Shown in pieces: positions 48,291 to 60,900 of a stretch of 64,000 nucleotides of DNA. Position 1 is the first letter of the stretch, and the number at the start of each line of letters is the position of its first letter. Source of the stretch: Xenopus tropicalis (taxonomy: Eukaryota > Chordata > Amphibia > Anura > Pipidae); contig NC_030677.2 of NCBI RefSeq assembly GCF_000004195.4, positions 98,298,829 through 98,362,828 on the forward strand, given 5' to 3'. Under the pieces are notes generated by a model. That model was not told the DNA's origin. It was given only the letters and a program-made list of their open reading frames with translations, and did no database searches. The translations under genes were made by a program, and so were the position numbers.

Positions 48291-48291
48291 T

Positions 48292-48583
48292 CAGGGGTCC
48301 CCAAACTTTCTTACTTGTGAGCCACAGTCAAATGTAAAAAGACCTGGAAACCAACATAAGCATCATAAAAGTTCATGGAGGTGCCAAATTAGGGTTAAAA
48401 TTGGCTATTAGGTAGTGTCTATGTACACTGTCAGCTTACAGGAGGCTTTATTTGGTAGTAAATCTTTTTTTTATTCAACCAAAACTTGCCACCAAGTCAG
48501 GAATTCAAAAATAGCTACCTGGAAAAGAACTACCTGGTTTGAGAGCAACATGTTGCACACAAACCACTGGTTGGGGATCACTG
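48292..48583. mobile_element. hAT-like MITE, CAGGGGTCCCCAAAC ends
   Basis: Left CAGGGGTCCCCAAAC and right GGTTGGGGATCACTG are imperfect inverted ends, with GAGCCACAGTC and GAGCAACATGTTGC inside. No clean 8-bp duplication. A deletion derivative lies at 58417-58523. Confidence 0.7.
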
Positions 48584-48639
48584 CATAAAAAGTTAAGGCG
48601 AATGACTCCTTTAAATAAGACCATAGCAATCAGATAGCT

Positions 48640-48798
48640 GCTGAAATACCAAATGGAGAGCTGCTAAACAAAAAGCTAAATAACTGAAAAACTATTAAAA
48701 ACAAAAGAGGACCAATTGCAAATAGTCTCAGAACATCAATGTCTACATTATATTAAAAGTTAATTTAAAGGTGAACTTCCCCTTTAAGCTAACTGATC
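48640..48798. mobile_element. Fragment of the 1363-2190 MITE family
   Basis: GAGCTGCTAAACAAAAAGCT, GACCAATTGCAAATAGTCTC, TATTAAAAGTTAATTTAAAG, GTGAACTTCCCCTTTAA: the right end of that family. Confidence 0.7.
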
Positions 48799-48799
48799 C

Positions 48800-51560
48800 C
48801 AAACACAAATTGATGGAGAACCCCTCACAGAAGTGCACGTATGGATACTTTTACATCTGAAGCATTTTAGGGTAAAAAAAAAAAAAAAAAACACTCCCAT
48901 CCGCACTTTTGTGCAGTATCCCTGGAAGTCAGTGGGAACCGCAAGAGGTAGTTGGGAGCTTAATTTTTTACACCAGCAGCAAGTCTCACATTAGCTTTAG
49001 ATCAGTCTATGTATGGCCCATCTTTAGCCTCCCCAAAGAAAAGTCACCCTCGGCCTATGATGAGTCTCCTTCATTAACACACAATGAAGAATACATTTAC
49101 AGAATATTATGTATGTTACATTAATATATAAAGGGGAACACTAGACTGTATTTCAAGACTTGATATTCTAGCCTGTAGAACCTGTAACTGCTGGGGGCCC
49201 AGGAGGAGGTATAGGGACCCAGTGGTGCACTGACATAAATATTCTATTTAATTTTATTTCCAAAGAGTATTGGTGGCTTAGAATGTTTTTGCTTTGGGGC
49301 CCATTTTACCTTATTTACTCCACTAAGGGCTGGCTTTGATAGTGGGGTACCCCTAGGCTCAACACAACCTGACTGGCAGTACTGGGGACTGAGTTTCCAG
49401 GAGATTTTCACAGTTGTTTTCACATGAAGTGCATATGCTGCCTGAATAGCATGCTGTACCTAGAATCCTGCCACCCTTGACCGGACCCTTGTGGCCTTTC
49501 TGTAGATCCACTGTTACATGAATTTAACATTAGTCATTTTTAAAAGTTTTGAAAAAAATGTTAATTTTAAAATCAAAGCCTGTCAAATATCAGGTTTTTC
49601 CAGTTTATTCCTTAGTGCTTGGAAATATAATCACCAACTACAGAAATCCACATAATAGACTTTTGTTCTGCAGTAATATCCATTAGCTAAGTAAACTGAG
49701 AAGTCAGCATTGCTATTGTAAAGGGAAATATATTTTAATCCTCCTACTGTGTAGAAGAGCAGGTGCAATGAGAACATCGCCAATGGTTACCTATATGGAG
49801 AGATGCTGAGGGTGGAGCTTAGGGAGTATCCTGAGAAACCCAATCCTTCAGTCCTTTATATGCGGCATGTTCCTGTGTATGGGTGTTTAATGATTATTCA
49901 GGACCCTCAGAAAGAGCCACACATTTACACGGACATCAGGTAAAAATTATGTTTAATGTTCAAAAACAAAAGAAAGGGGGTTTTAATGAACTGTGGAAGC
50001 ATTATGTTCTGTAATACATAGGTATGTAGGAGATAAGGGCTACGAAAATCACATTTCTTAGTTGTCTCGTGCACTTTTTGGGCTTACCTACATAGTTGCA
50101 CTTTGTCACTCAGTTAACCTCTTAGGACTTGCCCTATATGGCATATTTTTTGTGTGGATTATGTAGTAAAAAAAAATATAGCAAAATGGCTAAGTTTTTG
50201 CATCAGAAAACACAGCTACATCATTATAACATTTTACCTGTAACTCGCTTCATATGGAAACACCCAACAGTTTCATGCATATATGCAGAATAACATATCG
50301 GCTCTAACAACCTGTTGTTTTATTTTGCTTTTATATCCTGCCAGCCACAGGTCTTTTTTGTTTTACTGGGGTATTACTATTTGCTGTCATTCTTATACTG
50401 CAATATTTAGCTGATGGCTTCAGTTTGCAAGGCACGTGTATGCACATGTTAACCCTTTCACTGTCAGTTACAAAAAGGGTTTGCCCTAAAGCTTCAGCTT
50501 TAAATTTGATTTATGTTTGCTTTCTTAATAATGCTATATATATATGACATTTAGAGATTCATTCCGGAATTTCATGAAAGTGAAATCAGTTTATGTATTT
50601 AAATTTACATTTATGTTAAATGTCCATATTTTAGGACATCCTCACTAGAAATGTGAGTGTGCCCTGCAGTATAACACAGGTTGTGCCTCAGTTATATAAC
50701 ATCTTCCCTCAGTGATCAACTGTCCTTCATTCTTGTTTTTGGCAAAATCCCTGTTAGCGAGTGAATACAAGAAATTCAACCACACAAATGTAATTAAACC
50801 TTATTTAAAAGCAACCCCAATATTAAATGTAATTAGTCCAGGTCCCTATCTGTAAATTAATGATTTTATTCACATATGTGCCAAATGCAACATTCTATGC
50901 ATGCAATGAATTATTAACAAGCGTGAATAAAATCATTTATTTGCAGATAATGACGTGGGACTAAATGCATTTCATATGGGGGCTTTATTTTAATAAAGGG
51001 GAAAGCCTTACTTACATTTCAGCCATTAAAATCAAGATTTTATGGAAATGCTAAAACATGGCAGAGAAAAGAGGCACAAAGAAAGAAAGCCTTTAACTGA
51101 AGGAAGAGGATTGAAAGTTGAGGGCAGATAACGGAGGAAGGATGAGTAAGTAAGGATATGGGATGGATGAGGGGGATGTGGGATAACTGAGTGAGAAGGG
51201 AGGATGAGTGAGGAAGGTTTTTTTCTGACTGGGGTTCTTCAAATTCAGATTTTTGTCTAAAAGTGAACATCCCCTTTAATGGTCTTTCTTTTTTAAACTC
51301 TGTTCTTCATTGTATAAAGAACCCAATCTCCATACCATCTTTAGGATGCAGGTGTTAGTCCTATCCCAACAGGTGTCATGCCAAGTACATCGTTAGAGAG
51401 TGTAATGCCCAGACTAGCCAGAATCCCAACATTTACAGGGCCCTTGCTAGCAATAGTGCTCAAATGTATGAGTAATTAGAATACTTGACACTAAAGAACA
51501 AAAAACATCAATCAAGTTTAACACTTTTGCTACACTTGTACTTTTAATTAATCCAGAAAA
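48800..51560. other. Intergenic, no gene found
   Basis: AT-rich, with an A run (about 48878-48892) and a purine-rich stretch of GGATGAG/GGAAGG repeats (51090-51230). No exon with a family match, RNA gene or complete transposon recognised. Confidence 0.6.
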
Positions 51561-51566
51561 AGTAAA

Positions 51567-52058
51567 TTAAAGGGGACATGTGGTGTAAAAAACCCCAATA
51601 ATTTGCCAGTGCATTATACTGCTTTAAAAATAGAAGGAATGTGTTTTGGGCTGACCTAGTGAAAATGTATTCCAAATCCCTACAAGTTCTATCCATTTGT
51701 TCCACTTCCTCCTCCCTTTTCCAGGCTGTGCAGGTGGCATTCAGCACATTGCACTGTAGGATAGGAAACTATCAGTTGCTAGTTCAAACTGATAGGGAAC
51801 TGAAACCTCTGTTTGTGTAAATGCAGGACTGTGTTACCCCCCTCCCTTTTGACAAGGACCATTCAAATACACCCACCCTTCATTTGAAACAGGGAATGGG
51901 ACCATAGCAGATCTATGGGGAGCTCCAATAAAAGGAGAAATTTTTAAAGATGATGATAATTTTTAGACCAGAGTGAAACCAGTGCCATATATTATTTATC
52001 ATTGCCTACAAGATTAGCGGTGGTGTGGGAGGTTACTTATGCTATACGTCTCCTTTAA
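51567..52058. mobile_element. TTAA-flanked MITE, AGGAGACATA ends, copy 2
   Basis: TTAA AGGGGACATGTGG ... ACGTCTCCT TTAA. The interior (CCATTTGTTCCACTTCC, ATAGGGAACTGAAACCTC, GGGAGCTCCAATAAA) aligns with 25174-25694. Confidence 0.85.
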
Positions 52059-52219
52059 AGCAATCTCCAGTTTTCTGGGGAAGGACGATATTCCTTCCAA
52101 AATGGCAGTTAGATCAGTCCCTGACCTAGGTTTTCATTGTTTATTTATATCAGTAGCCTTGTATTATGCGCATTTATATATGCATAAATATGCACATCAC
52201 TTTTTTGCTTAATGAGACT

Positions 52220-52715
52220 AAGGCAACTTGTTAGTGGAGAAGGACCTATGGGTAAGTGTTGGATAAAACCCATTGGTCTTTCCTGTATTGCTAAACTATC
52301 TTCTCTTTATTGAAAAGGGGTATAGCTTTATGTGAGCATAAGTAATTCTTACTCTTCAAAACACTGGTAAAGCCTCATCTAGAATATGCAGTGCAGTTTA
52401 GGTCCCAGTGCTCAGACACATTATAAAATGAGTGTTTAGAGAAGCGACTAAGCTATGGAAGGTTTGTTATCATATCCTCCCTTTAGATTCTTTTCTCCAT
52501 TTTAAACAATCCCACCATGGCCAGCTTTCTTCATAACTTTGTTATTATGAGAATATACAATAAACGTTGTCATGGTTTCACTACTAGATCCTTCAAGGGG
52601 ATGCAGGGGCATGCCTTGAAATGATCAGACAGGAGGTTAAATCAGTTTAACTGAGAAGTTGAGAAATTCTCTCCCTGAAGTGACTGTACTGGCAGAATCC
52701 TCACATATTTAAAAA
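52220..52715 (+). pseudogene. CR1/L2-like LINE fragment (reverse transcriptase C-terminus), broken
   Basis: Plus-strand pieces GEGPMG/EKDLWV near 52240, then KPHLEYAVQF near 52370-52400, which is the LVRPHLEY motif of CR1-type LINEs, and a 3' part with CTCCCTGAAGTGACTGTACT near 52670. Stops and shifts throughout; 5' end missing. Confidence 0.65.
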
Positions 52716-52719
52716 AAAA

Positions 52720-55700
52720 AAAAAAATTTAGAGTAAAGTTGATGTAGGGACTGGATAAAATACCAATTTGAAATGGTGGCAGCATTTGTTATGGTCTATA
52801 ATGGCAGACACAAAACACTGATAATTATACACTGGGGATTAAGGAACTGAAGAAAAATGCTGGAGCTCACAGAGCTCTGTAGTACTTGCTACCACCTCTA
52901 ATTAGCAGCTTTTTGTGTACAGTGTATTAGAGGACATATGGGAGCATAGGGAACAGGTCAAAATAGGAACTAAAGGTAATGATCTGTTGGACCTACTTCA
53001 CAACCTACTTGTTTGGTGTTTGCTGAATACACACAAAACTATCCATTTTTTAAGAATATTTAAGGTAATACATCTTTTGAAATAAAGCAAAATCCTGACT
53101 TCTATGTATTTAATATTTGCTGCATACTTGATTTCTGATTTTAAATTTGTAGATTTGGGTTTAGCCATTTTTTAAATCGAATTATGGCTGGGAGATCTTA
53201 ACACCTATCAATAAATGCAGAAGGCATAAAATGCGTAGGATTATTGTTTGTGGGATTACAATGATTTTATAATATGTACTAGAAAAACCCTTTTTATGTT
53301 ACATTTTTGAGGTGCAGGATCATTATCTGGCATTTCCTGACATTTCCTCCACCACTTGCTATTGTGCTAGCAGGACCATGTTTTGGTTGTGTATGCCACA
53401 ATTTTTACCCATACTGTTTTCTAGTTTGTAATACATAACTTTGGAAAAATAGCATTTGATGGCCCATCTATTTTTTTGCGCTAAATTGTCAGGCCCTTTG
53501 TAAGTGCCACAGAGGCCCAGATTTTTCCTTGTCTGCCTATGGGATTTATCCACCCCTAAAATAAAGTTGCCTGTTGTGGCAAGAAGGGTTAAAATGCGGT
53601 GTGCAAGACAAAAAAAAAAAAAAGGCAGAAATCGGCCATTTATCACACTTTGCCCATTATAAATGCATCCTAATGTGTTGCTGGAAGGGGCCCACATTTG
53701 AGGCCCTGTTCTTAACACTTGGTAACGCATGGTAACAACAAAGCTAGTTGATGCTCCTGGTGGTGCACTAGTCACTGTGGAGTGCGGCATGCAGGAGCGC
53801 CCATGACCCCTCTTGTTTCAGTAAGGGTCATTGGGCACTCACTAAACTTAAACATGACATCAATTTTTTATGAAATAAAGGTAGAAGCAACGTCTCGTAA
53901 CATTATCAGTAGAGGAATAATCTTATGATTACCCTTAATAGTAATTGGGCAGTGGATTAAACAAAAATGTGATACGCATGTTAGTGTTGAACTTTATTTA
54001 ATCACATTTTAAATTAACCATATAAGTAGGGAGAAATTTGCTGACTTTATGCTGAAGTATAATGTACAATAGTACACCATAAGATATAATTCTGTCCCTT
54101 CAAATGATCTTTAAATGTATAGAGCATAACAGTCCCATAACAATAGAGTGAGCAGGCCCACGGTCGTGGAGAGGGGCCCAGACTGTAGGGACTGCTTCCT
54201 CCAATGTTGCATTTAAATCTCTGCTCACAGCTGGCTCTCAATTAAGAGAGCAGGAGCAGGGATTTAAATGAGGACGGGTCTGTAGGATGCGTCAGCACAG
54301 GGAGAGGAGGGAGGTGGCCGGGTGGGTTTGCCACTCACCGAGCCCATACGAAGATGTTTTCTGCAATTTGACACCATTACCCTTTATGAAGGCTTATTAT
54401 AGATCCTTTTCAAATCCTTTTCTATTGCATCAGGCAAAATAAGCATTATTTACACTATATAAAGTATTTAAATTAGTTTCATTTAGTATTAATAGGGGGG
54501 ATTGTGTGTTCAAAAAACAACATATTTGCAAATATTAAAAAAATGAAAATAGTAAACAAAAGTTTAGACACCTTTCCACTTGTCCAGTGCTAATCTCCCT
54601 GACCCCAATTAGGCTTTTAGAACTTGTCACCTGTTGAGTTGCATGAAATCTAGTGAGTGAGATTTGAAAATAAAGATAATTGATGCCTACAAAGCAGGAA
54701 AAGCTAGACAAGACAGCTAGATTCCAGCTCACAATTGTCCATAATGTCATCAAGAAACAGTGAAAATTTTCAGAAAGAGCTGCTTGTATGGAAAACCCTA
54801 ATTTTACTCCAAAGGCCTGCAGGAAGGTTTGGCTGACACAGGAGTTGTGTTGCACTGTTACAGGGTGCAGTGTTGCTTGCACTAACTTAAACTGCAGGGA
54901 AAAGCTTTCATTGTCAGGTCCTGCTTAGAAGCCTTTCTGTCCTTTAGCAGTTCTCTCTTCTCCTCTATAAGCAGGACTATAAAAGTCAAATATTCTGCAG
55001 CTCTTGTTGCCTGGTTCTGTTTACAATAAATCTTCACCAGCCCAGAGAAGAACTGCAGTGACCATACTGGTATGTCTGGGGTGGTTATGCTCATATGTCC
55101 ATTTTTGCATTGATCATACTGGTGTGGGCTATTTGTTCATTATTCATTTTTTGCAATGATCTTTTTTTCTAATATATTTTTTATTTTAGATATAAATTGG
55201 GTGAAGGGGTACAGAAAGAAAGGAGAAGGAGGGAAGGGATAGGCATACAATTAATAACAGCAAAAAGGATATCCCAAACTTGAACAGAGCAAACTGTGGC
55301 AGCAAGACACACACTAAGTGCTTTTATTAAGTGCTCAAGGACAAGAAATACCGTAACAAAGTGAACAAAAATCTAAACCTGTAAGACCTGCAATAGAAGC
55401 ATATAGAAATTCATATAGGTTCCCATGGAGCCAATATTATCTAATACTTTTTGCTCTTATGGTAAATATGGCAATTCCTCTAGTTTCCTTCTTTTGAATC
55501 AACCATTCTGAAAACATCAGAGGATTTGAAATTAATGCCTTTGCTGATTGTAGCATGTGGATTTTAAGTGTATCAGTTAAGACTGCATTTTTTCTTTGGT
55601 TAATGTACAGAAGTATCAAAGGAGCATAATCTATATGGATGGAGATTTTTTGTTATAGCCTTTTTATCTTGAATTATTCTAGACCAAAATGATTTTCAGG

Positions 55701-55870
55701 GGCAAGTTAGCTATATATGTAACCTTCCATTTTATTACAGCTCCAAAAAATACTGGAGCTGAATGGATTCTTCTTATGCAGTTTAACAGGAGTATAGTGC
55801 CATCTTGTGGTCAATTTGTAATTAGGCTTGTTGGTTCTAGCTAAATGGAAGGATTTGTGAACAAGATTAA
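52720..55870. other. Intergenic, no gene found
   Basis: AT-rich DNA. The open frames here (for example the minus-strand frame over 53359-53790) show no family signal that I know. A short GC-richer stretch (54150-54350) is unassigned. Confidence 0.55.
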
Positions 55871-55876
55871 AACCAC

Positions 55877-56018
55877 TTAAAGGGACTTGTGTCATGATTT
55901 TTATGGTGTACTTTTTATTTCTAAATGACACAATGTTTACATAGCAAATCATTCACTCTACCATTTAAAATTTTATTCTTGAACCAGCAAATGTGTGTAG
56001 CCAGCCAGCCATCTCTTG
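55877..56018. mobile_element. Fragment of the 42246-43131 TTAA MITE
   Basis: AAAGGGACTTGTGTCATGAT and TTATGGTGTACTTTTTATTT, then TTAAAATTTTATTCTTGAAC, match the left 130 bp of that element. It breaks off just before the next TTAA element. Confidence 0.75.
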
Positions 56019-56022
56019 TTCC

Positions 56023-56381
56023 TTAAAGAGATACTGACACCAGAAAGTAAATCTTTTTTTTTCCATCTATCATAACATTGTCTTTGCAAGAACTTTATAA
56101 TTTTGCCATAAAATATTTGCCTGATGTGTTTACATTACCTGTCTGATCCTCTGTTCCTCTATGAGGGGGCAGCCATATTTGTCTGTTAGCATTAGAAGCT
56201 ATAACTGACAGGTTGGGAAGGGACATTCAGGTTGGCAAAACAGTCAGGTTTAAGAACTTCAAGTTACAATTACTTACAAAACCAAACCTGTCAGTGAAAA
56301 ACCGTCAACATGACCTATAGGTAGCTTTTTATGTATATTCATATTTTGAAAAGTAGTTTTTTCTTGTCAGTATCGCTTTAA
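56023..56381. mobile_element. TTAA-flanked MITE, AGAGATACTGACA ends
   Basis: TTAA AGAGATACTGACACCAG ... CTTGTCAGTATCGCT TTAA. Inverted ends and TTAA on both sides; interior unrelated to the other TTAA elements here. Confidence 0.8.
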
Positions 56382-56650
56382 GATCCAATTATGTGCAATT
56401 TATTAGAGCATAACAAATGGGTGGATTGCAGCTTGTGACAAGTTGCATTTATTTTGTGTCCAACGTAAGTTGATTTTGCTTACATTGTGCAAATATATCT
56501 TAGACATATTTGTCCCATATTGGTGTAAGTATAGAACAGCATATATACTGTAGATGCACATACTTTTAATAATGTTTGATGTTTCTTCGTTTTACCTGCA
56601 ATTTTGTGCTTTGCAGTTTGCACTTGTGTGTAAATGAACACTTGAGTTTA

Positions 56651-56920
56651 AAGGTGGCCATACACTAAAAGATCTGCTCGTTTGGCGAGGTCGCCAAATG
56701 AGTGGATCTTTCCATCGATATGTCTTTCTGAGGTGGGTGATATTGGAGTAATCCGTTAAATGCATCAATGAGCCAACACGGTCCCCAATCCAATGGGAAA
56801 TCAAACTTCCCCAATCAACATGAGGCCAATTTTAGGCCTGTTTGGGGATCCCATAAATGTGCTGATAAGCTGCTGGGTCAGTCTGAAAGGACCCAAATCT
56901 GCCTGGGTATGGCCACCCTA
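56651..56920. mobile_element. MITE of the GTGGCCATACAC family
   Basis: AAAGGTGGCCATACACT ... GGGTATGGCCACCCT, with GATCTGCTCGTTTGGCGAGG and GGTCGCCAAATGAG inside. Probable TAA-type duplication. Confidence 0.7.
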
Positions 56921-57237
56921 AGCCTATGAACACTTTTGGTTGGAGCTAGTTTGTACACAGTAGACAGACTGGCCAACAAAAGTAACAAGGAAAAACTCCC
57001 AGCGGGTCCAGGAGAAAGTGTTCTATTTTGCTCTTCCAAGCATCGGGCCCATACCATTTTTGTACTAAAGAAAAGAGAAGAGATAGCAGGAAAATAAAAA
57101 TGGAGAAAAAGTAGTGTGGTTAAAAGGGGTTGTGGTCTAAGGTTTTCTGGTTGGCTTCTAGCAACCTATTGACACTAACTACATATAACTGACAAGTTAC
57201 CGGAGATGTGTTTATCACCATTTACATAGCACCAACT

Positions 57238-57440
57238 AGTGATGAGCGAAACGCACCTTCAGCACTACTTATTCAATGCGACCGCAACATTTTTTTTGAC
57301 AACTTTTTCCTTTGTGGCAGTTTCACGAAAAAATTGTCAGTGGTGAAATGCAGAATTTAACATGCCTGGTAAAAAAAATTCTCCTCACTTGCACCAACAT
57401 ATTATGCACCCTTTTTCAGAGATTGTTTATCAATCACATG
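57238..57440. repeat. Repeat fragment starting GATGAGCGAA
   Basis: AGTGATGAGCGAAACGC followed by TTTTTGACAACTTTTTCC and TTTCACGAAAAAATTG. MITE-type composition; the right end is not clear. Confidence 0.4.
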
Positions 57441-57878
57441 AATCCCTGCCCACATATTACATAGCAGCAGTAATAATCACTACGCCACCATGACTCTTAC
57501 AATGGTAATAAAACACTTGACATTTTGTTATCTAAATAGCATTCTTTAAATACAAAGATGGTGGCAGCCCATATATTTGAGTTTATAACCTCTTAAGCAC
57601 TGAGAGGAGAGCTGTCAACCCAATTGGATTTTTTAGGAGGCACCTGGATTCATATACATAGTGGAGGTAGAGTTGTGCATGACCAGGGTTTTATGGGTTG
57701 TGCGGTCACGTTGTTTCAGATTCATTTTTAAAATTATTTTAAAAATCATCTTTGGGAGGTTAGCTATATAACATTTTAACAGCTTTTATTATGACTTGCT
57801 TGGAAATCTCATGTTGTAGATGTGACAGAATCCTTTGAGGAACTTGTTTTGTTTTTAACTATAAATCTTTATCTTTAG

Positions 57879-57962
57879 ATCATTCAAATGAATGCAAAGC
57901 TTGAAGAATGAATCAGAAACAAAGTCAAGATGAGGACGATTCTGAATATGAAGGAAAATCAA
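57879..57962 (+). CDS. atp8b3: atp8b3 first coding exon (ATG at 57908)
   Basis: A TATCTTTAG acceptor at 57870-57878 suggests an untranslated exon further upstream. An upstream ATG at 57888 opens a 7-codon uORF whose TGA (57909-57911) overlaps the main ATG as ATGA. The main frame gives [18 protein letters not shown] and ends one base into a Lys codon. Donor GTAGGA. Acidic N-termini of this kind occur in ATP8B proteins. Phase agreement with the next exon supports it. Confidence 0.75.
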
Positions 57963-60900
57963 GTAGGAGGCTGTATATGTTTTTGTAAATTTAAAGGAGA
58001 ACTAAAGCTTAACAAAGAAGTCAGGATAGATATGCTGCATGTTCTGCTTTTGGGGTTCTACGCCAGCCCAAAACAACTATAGCCTTTTAGCAATGAAGAT
58101 CTCTACCTTTGAATATGCCCCTAAAAGCTCTCTGTTGCTGTCAGTTTCTTGAGCTTAGGAACCAACTCACAATATACTGAATACAGTATACAAAATATAA
58201 AAGTCACAATTCAAAACTGATTAGTTACTAATTCATTCACACCACTGCCTGGTTACAAGTTACATTTACTAAAGATTTGTGGGATCTAAGAGTGAGGAGG
58301 ATTTATAACAGGGTGCAGGGGCGAATGGTGAAAATGAAACCTTCAGCATCTTGTGTTTAGCAGTATAAACTGAGGGGATGTTGTACACTGGACATCATTA
58401 TCAAGTTTGTCGTAGGCAGTGATCCCCAACCAGTGACTCGTGAGCAACTTGTTGCTCACCTCCCCATCTGATGTTGTTCCCAGTGTCCTCTGGATTGGAG
58501 ACAAAAAAGGTTTGGGATCCCTGGTCTAAGATCAGAGAATAGAGGGGCAGAAACCTATTTATAGGTCAATAAGCCTAGTATGTAGTCTATATATGTATGT
58601 ATGTATGTATATCTTTATTTATAAAGCGCTACTTATGTACGCAGCACTGTAAAGTAGAATTCATTAATACAAACGGGGTTATTAAGATAATAATAGATAA
58701 ATACAAAGTACAACAATAAATTCAGATAAATACAAGATAAATACAGTTGCAATAAGTTAAGAGTCAAAGACACAAGAGGATGGAGGTCCCTGCCCCGTAG
58801 AGCTTACAATCTATATGGGAGGGTAACTTACAAACACAAGTAGGCAAATATAAGTGCTGTAGGTCACAGTGGGTGACACTACAATATAAGTGCTATTTCC
58901 CAGATCAGGTGCTGGGTGAGTGCTCCAAAATGTAGTCTTTAAGTTTAGTTTTAAAAAGACTGGGGGAGGATTCTCTTCGGAGGAAATCAGGTATATAACT
59001 AGGGATTCCAAGATTGGCCAAGATTTAGCCTTTTTTGGCAGGATTCTGATTCAGACAAATCCAAGTGTCTGGCCAAACGAAATCTGAAAACTTAAAATCA
59101 CGTGACTTTTGGTCACATGAACACGGAAGTAAAAAAGTTTGTGTGCACTTCTATGTAACCCTTCCATAGCCTAATTTGCATCTGAAAATTTGGTTCGGTA
59201 TTTGGTCAAATCTTTAACGAAGGATTCGGGGTTCAGATGAACCCAAAAATAGTGGATTCAGTGCATCCCTATATATAACATTATCAGATAATGTCACTGT
59301 AAGCCTGCTATTGTATCAATATTATGTAAATTAGCAATCTGTATTCAGGCTAAATCTAAGTTTTTCTCCCAAACTTTTCACTTAAGCATGCAAATGAGCC
59401 ATCTAACTCCACTATTTCCTGCTTTTGACTTGTTAGCATATATTATGGCTAGAGGCAGTGTTGGACTGGTTATGCCACCAGAAAACCTTTGATAACAGAC
59501 CCATTTGGCAAACTTTTTTTTTAACCAGGAGTTTTTCTGATATCCCATTGGGCCAGTCTGACACTTGCTAGAGGCTTACCACTTATTAGAGTATATGATA
59601 CACCACACTTGCATATGTCTTATTGGACATTAAACACACTTGTATCTGTGTACATAATTATTCCCTAAAAAGGAAGCGATTTATGTTACCTGACTTAAGA
59701 ACGCACAAAGTAAACTAGATCTTTAACACACCAGGGAGTAGGCAAACAAGTCTCATTTAGGCCCCTGCAAAAAGTTTTTAGGGGTCTCCAACAATAACCA
59801 GCACCTCAGCAGCACCAACCCCTCATCTCTCCTACTGCAGTCTCCAGAGAAGGAACCACCCCACCCTACTGCAGTCTCCAGAGAAGGAACCACCCCACCT
59901 TTCTGCGTGAATATGCACAATCTTACTTGTGGCACTGTTGAAACAAAAGGAAACCCCCGCATAGAGTCTGCTATATGGTAGATATGCTACTGAAAATGGA
60001 GAACAAAGAAATTATTGGTTCTCCTTCCTGACAATCATTTGGGATCATACTGTTCAGTAGCACTTTCCAGTGTGACCCTACAATTCCTTTTCCTTCAGAG
60101 ACTGAATGACAGTAGCTTCTTTTTTCTCTCTACTTTTTATTATGTCGCTTACATTATACCAAGGAATAGCAATAACTAAAATATACAACTTCAAAAGCAA
60201 TGCACAGAGAACTGGCAAAATAAATTGTTATTATTATTATCAATAGCATGTATTTTAACACACCAACATAGAATTACTGCTATATTTAGGTCTGGTAACC
60301 TCGGGTGCCTGGGAGCCTGAATAGAATATAACATAGATAACAAATATATCATAACAAGCATAGAGCCATGATAACATATGTAGACAAAAAAAAACCCAGA
60401 ATGCACTGCTTACACACCCCCAGGCAATATATTGGCTGTTCACACAAGCTGATACCTGGTTTCTAGTGAAGCATATGGGGTATCAAGATTTAAAAATGAA
60501 TAGTTACGCAAGGGACTATTTCATACAGACTGCACTATTGCCGTTTTAAGACAGGATGCTTCTTTGTAGTATTATGTTTTGATGTAACCCTTAAAGGAAA
60601 ATTATAGTAGAACCCCACTTTTACGTTTTCCCGGGGACCACAGAAAAGCTACATAAAATTCAAGAAAAATAAAATGTGGGAAGGAACAGACAGTACTTAA
60701 GTATGCCGGACCATGTAGAAAAGACGTTATATAATGCTGGTACGCAGGACCAGGGTTCCACTGTATACTTCCAAACAATGTAGGTCTCTATAAAAATATT
60801 GCGCATAAAACAGCCCATATGTAATACCTTCAATTAACTATCAGGCCCGGATTTGTGGAGAAGGCCCAGGCCTAGGGCGGCAGAAGGACCTCTCCCCACT

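Noticed and set aside
53359..53790. 143-codon minus-strand open frame
   Set aside because: No homology recognised, no splice or poly(A) context, and it spans an A run. Taken as chance.
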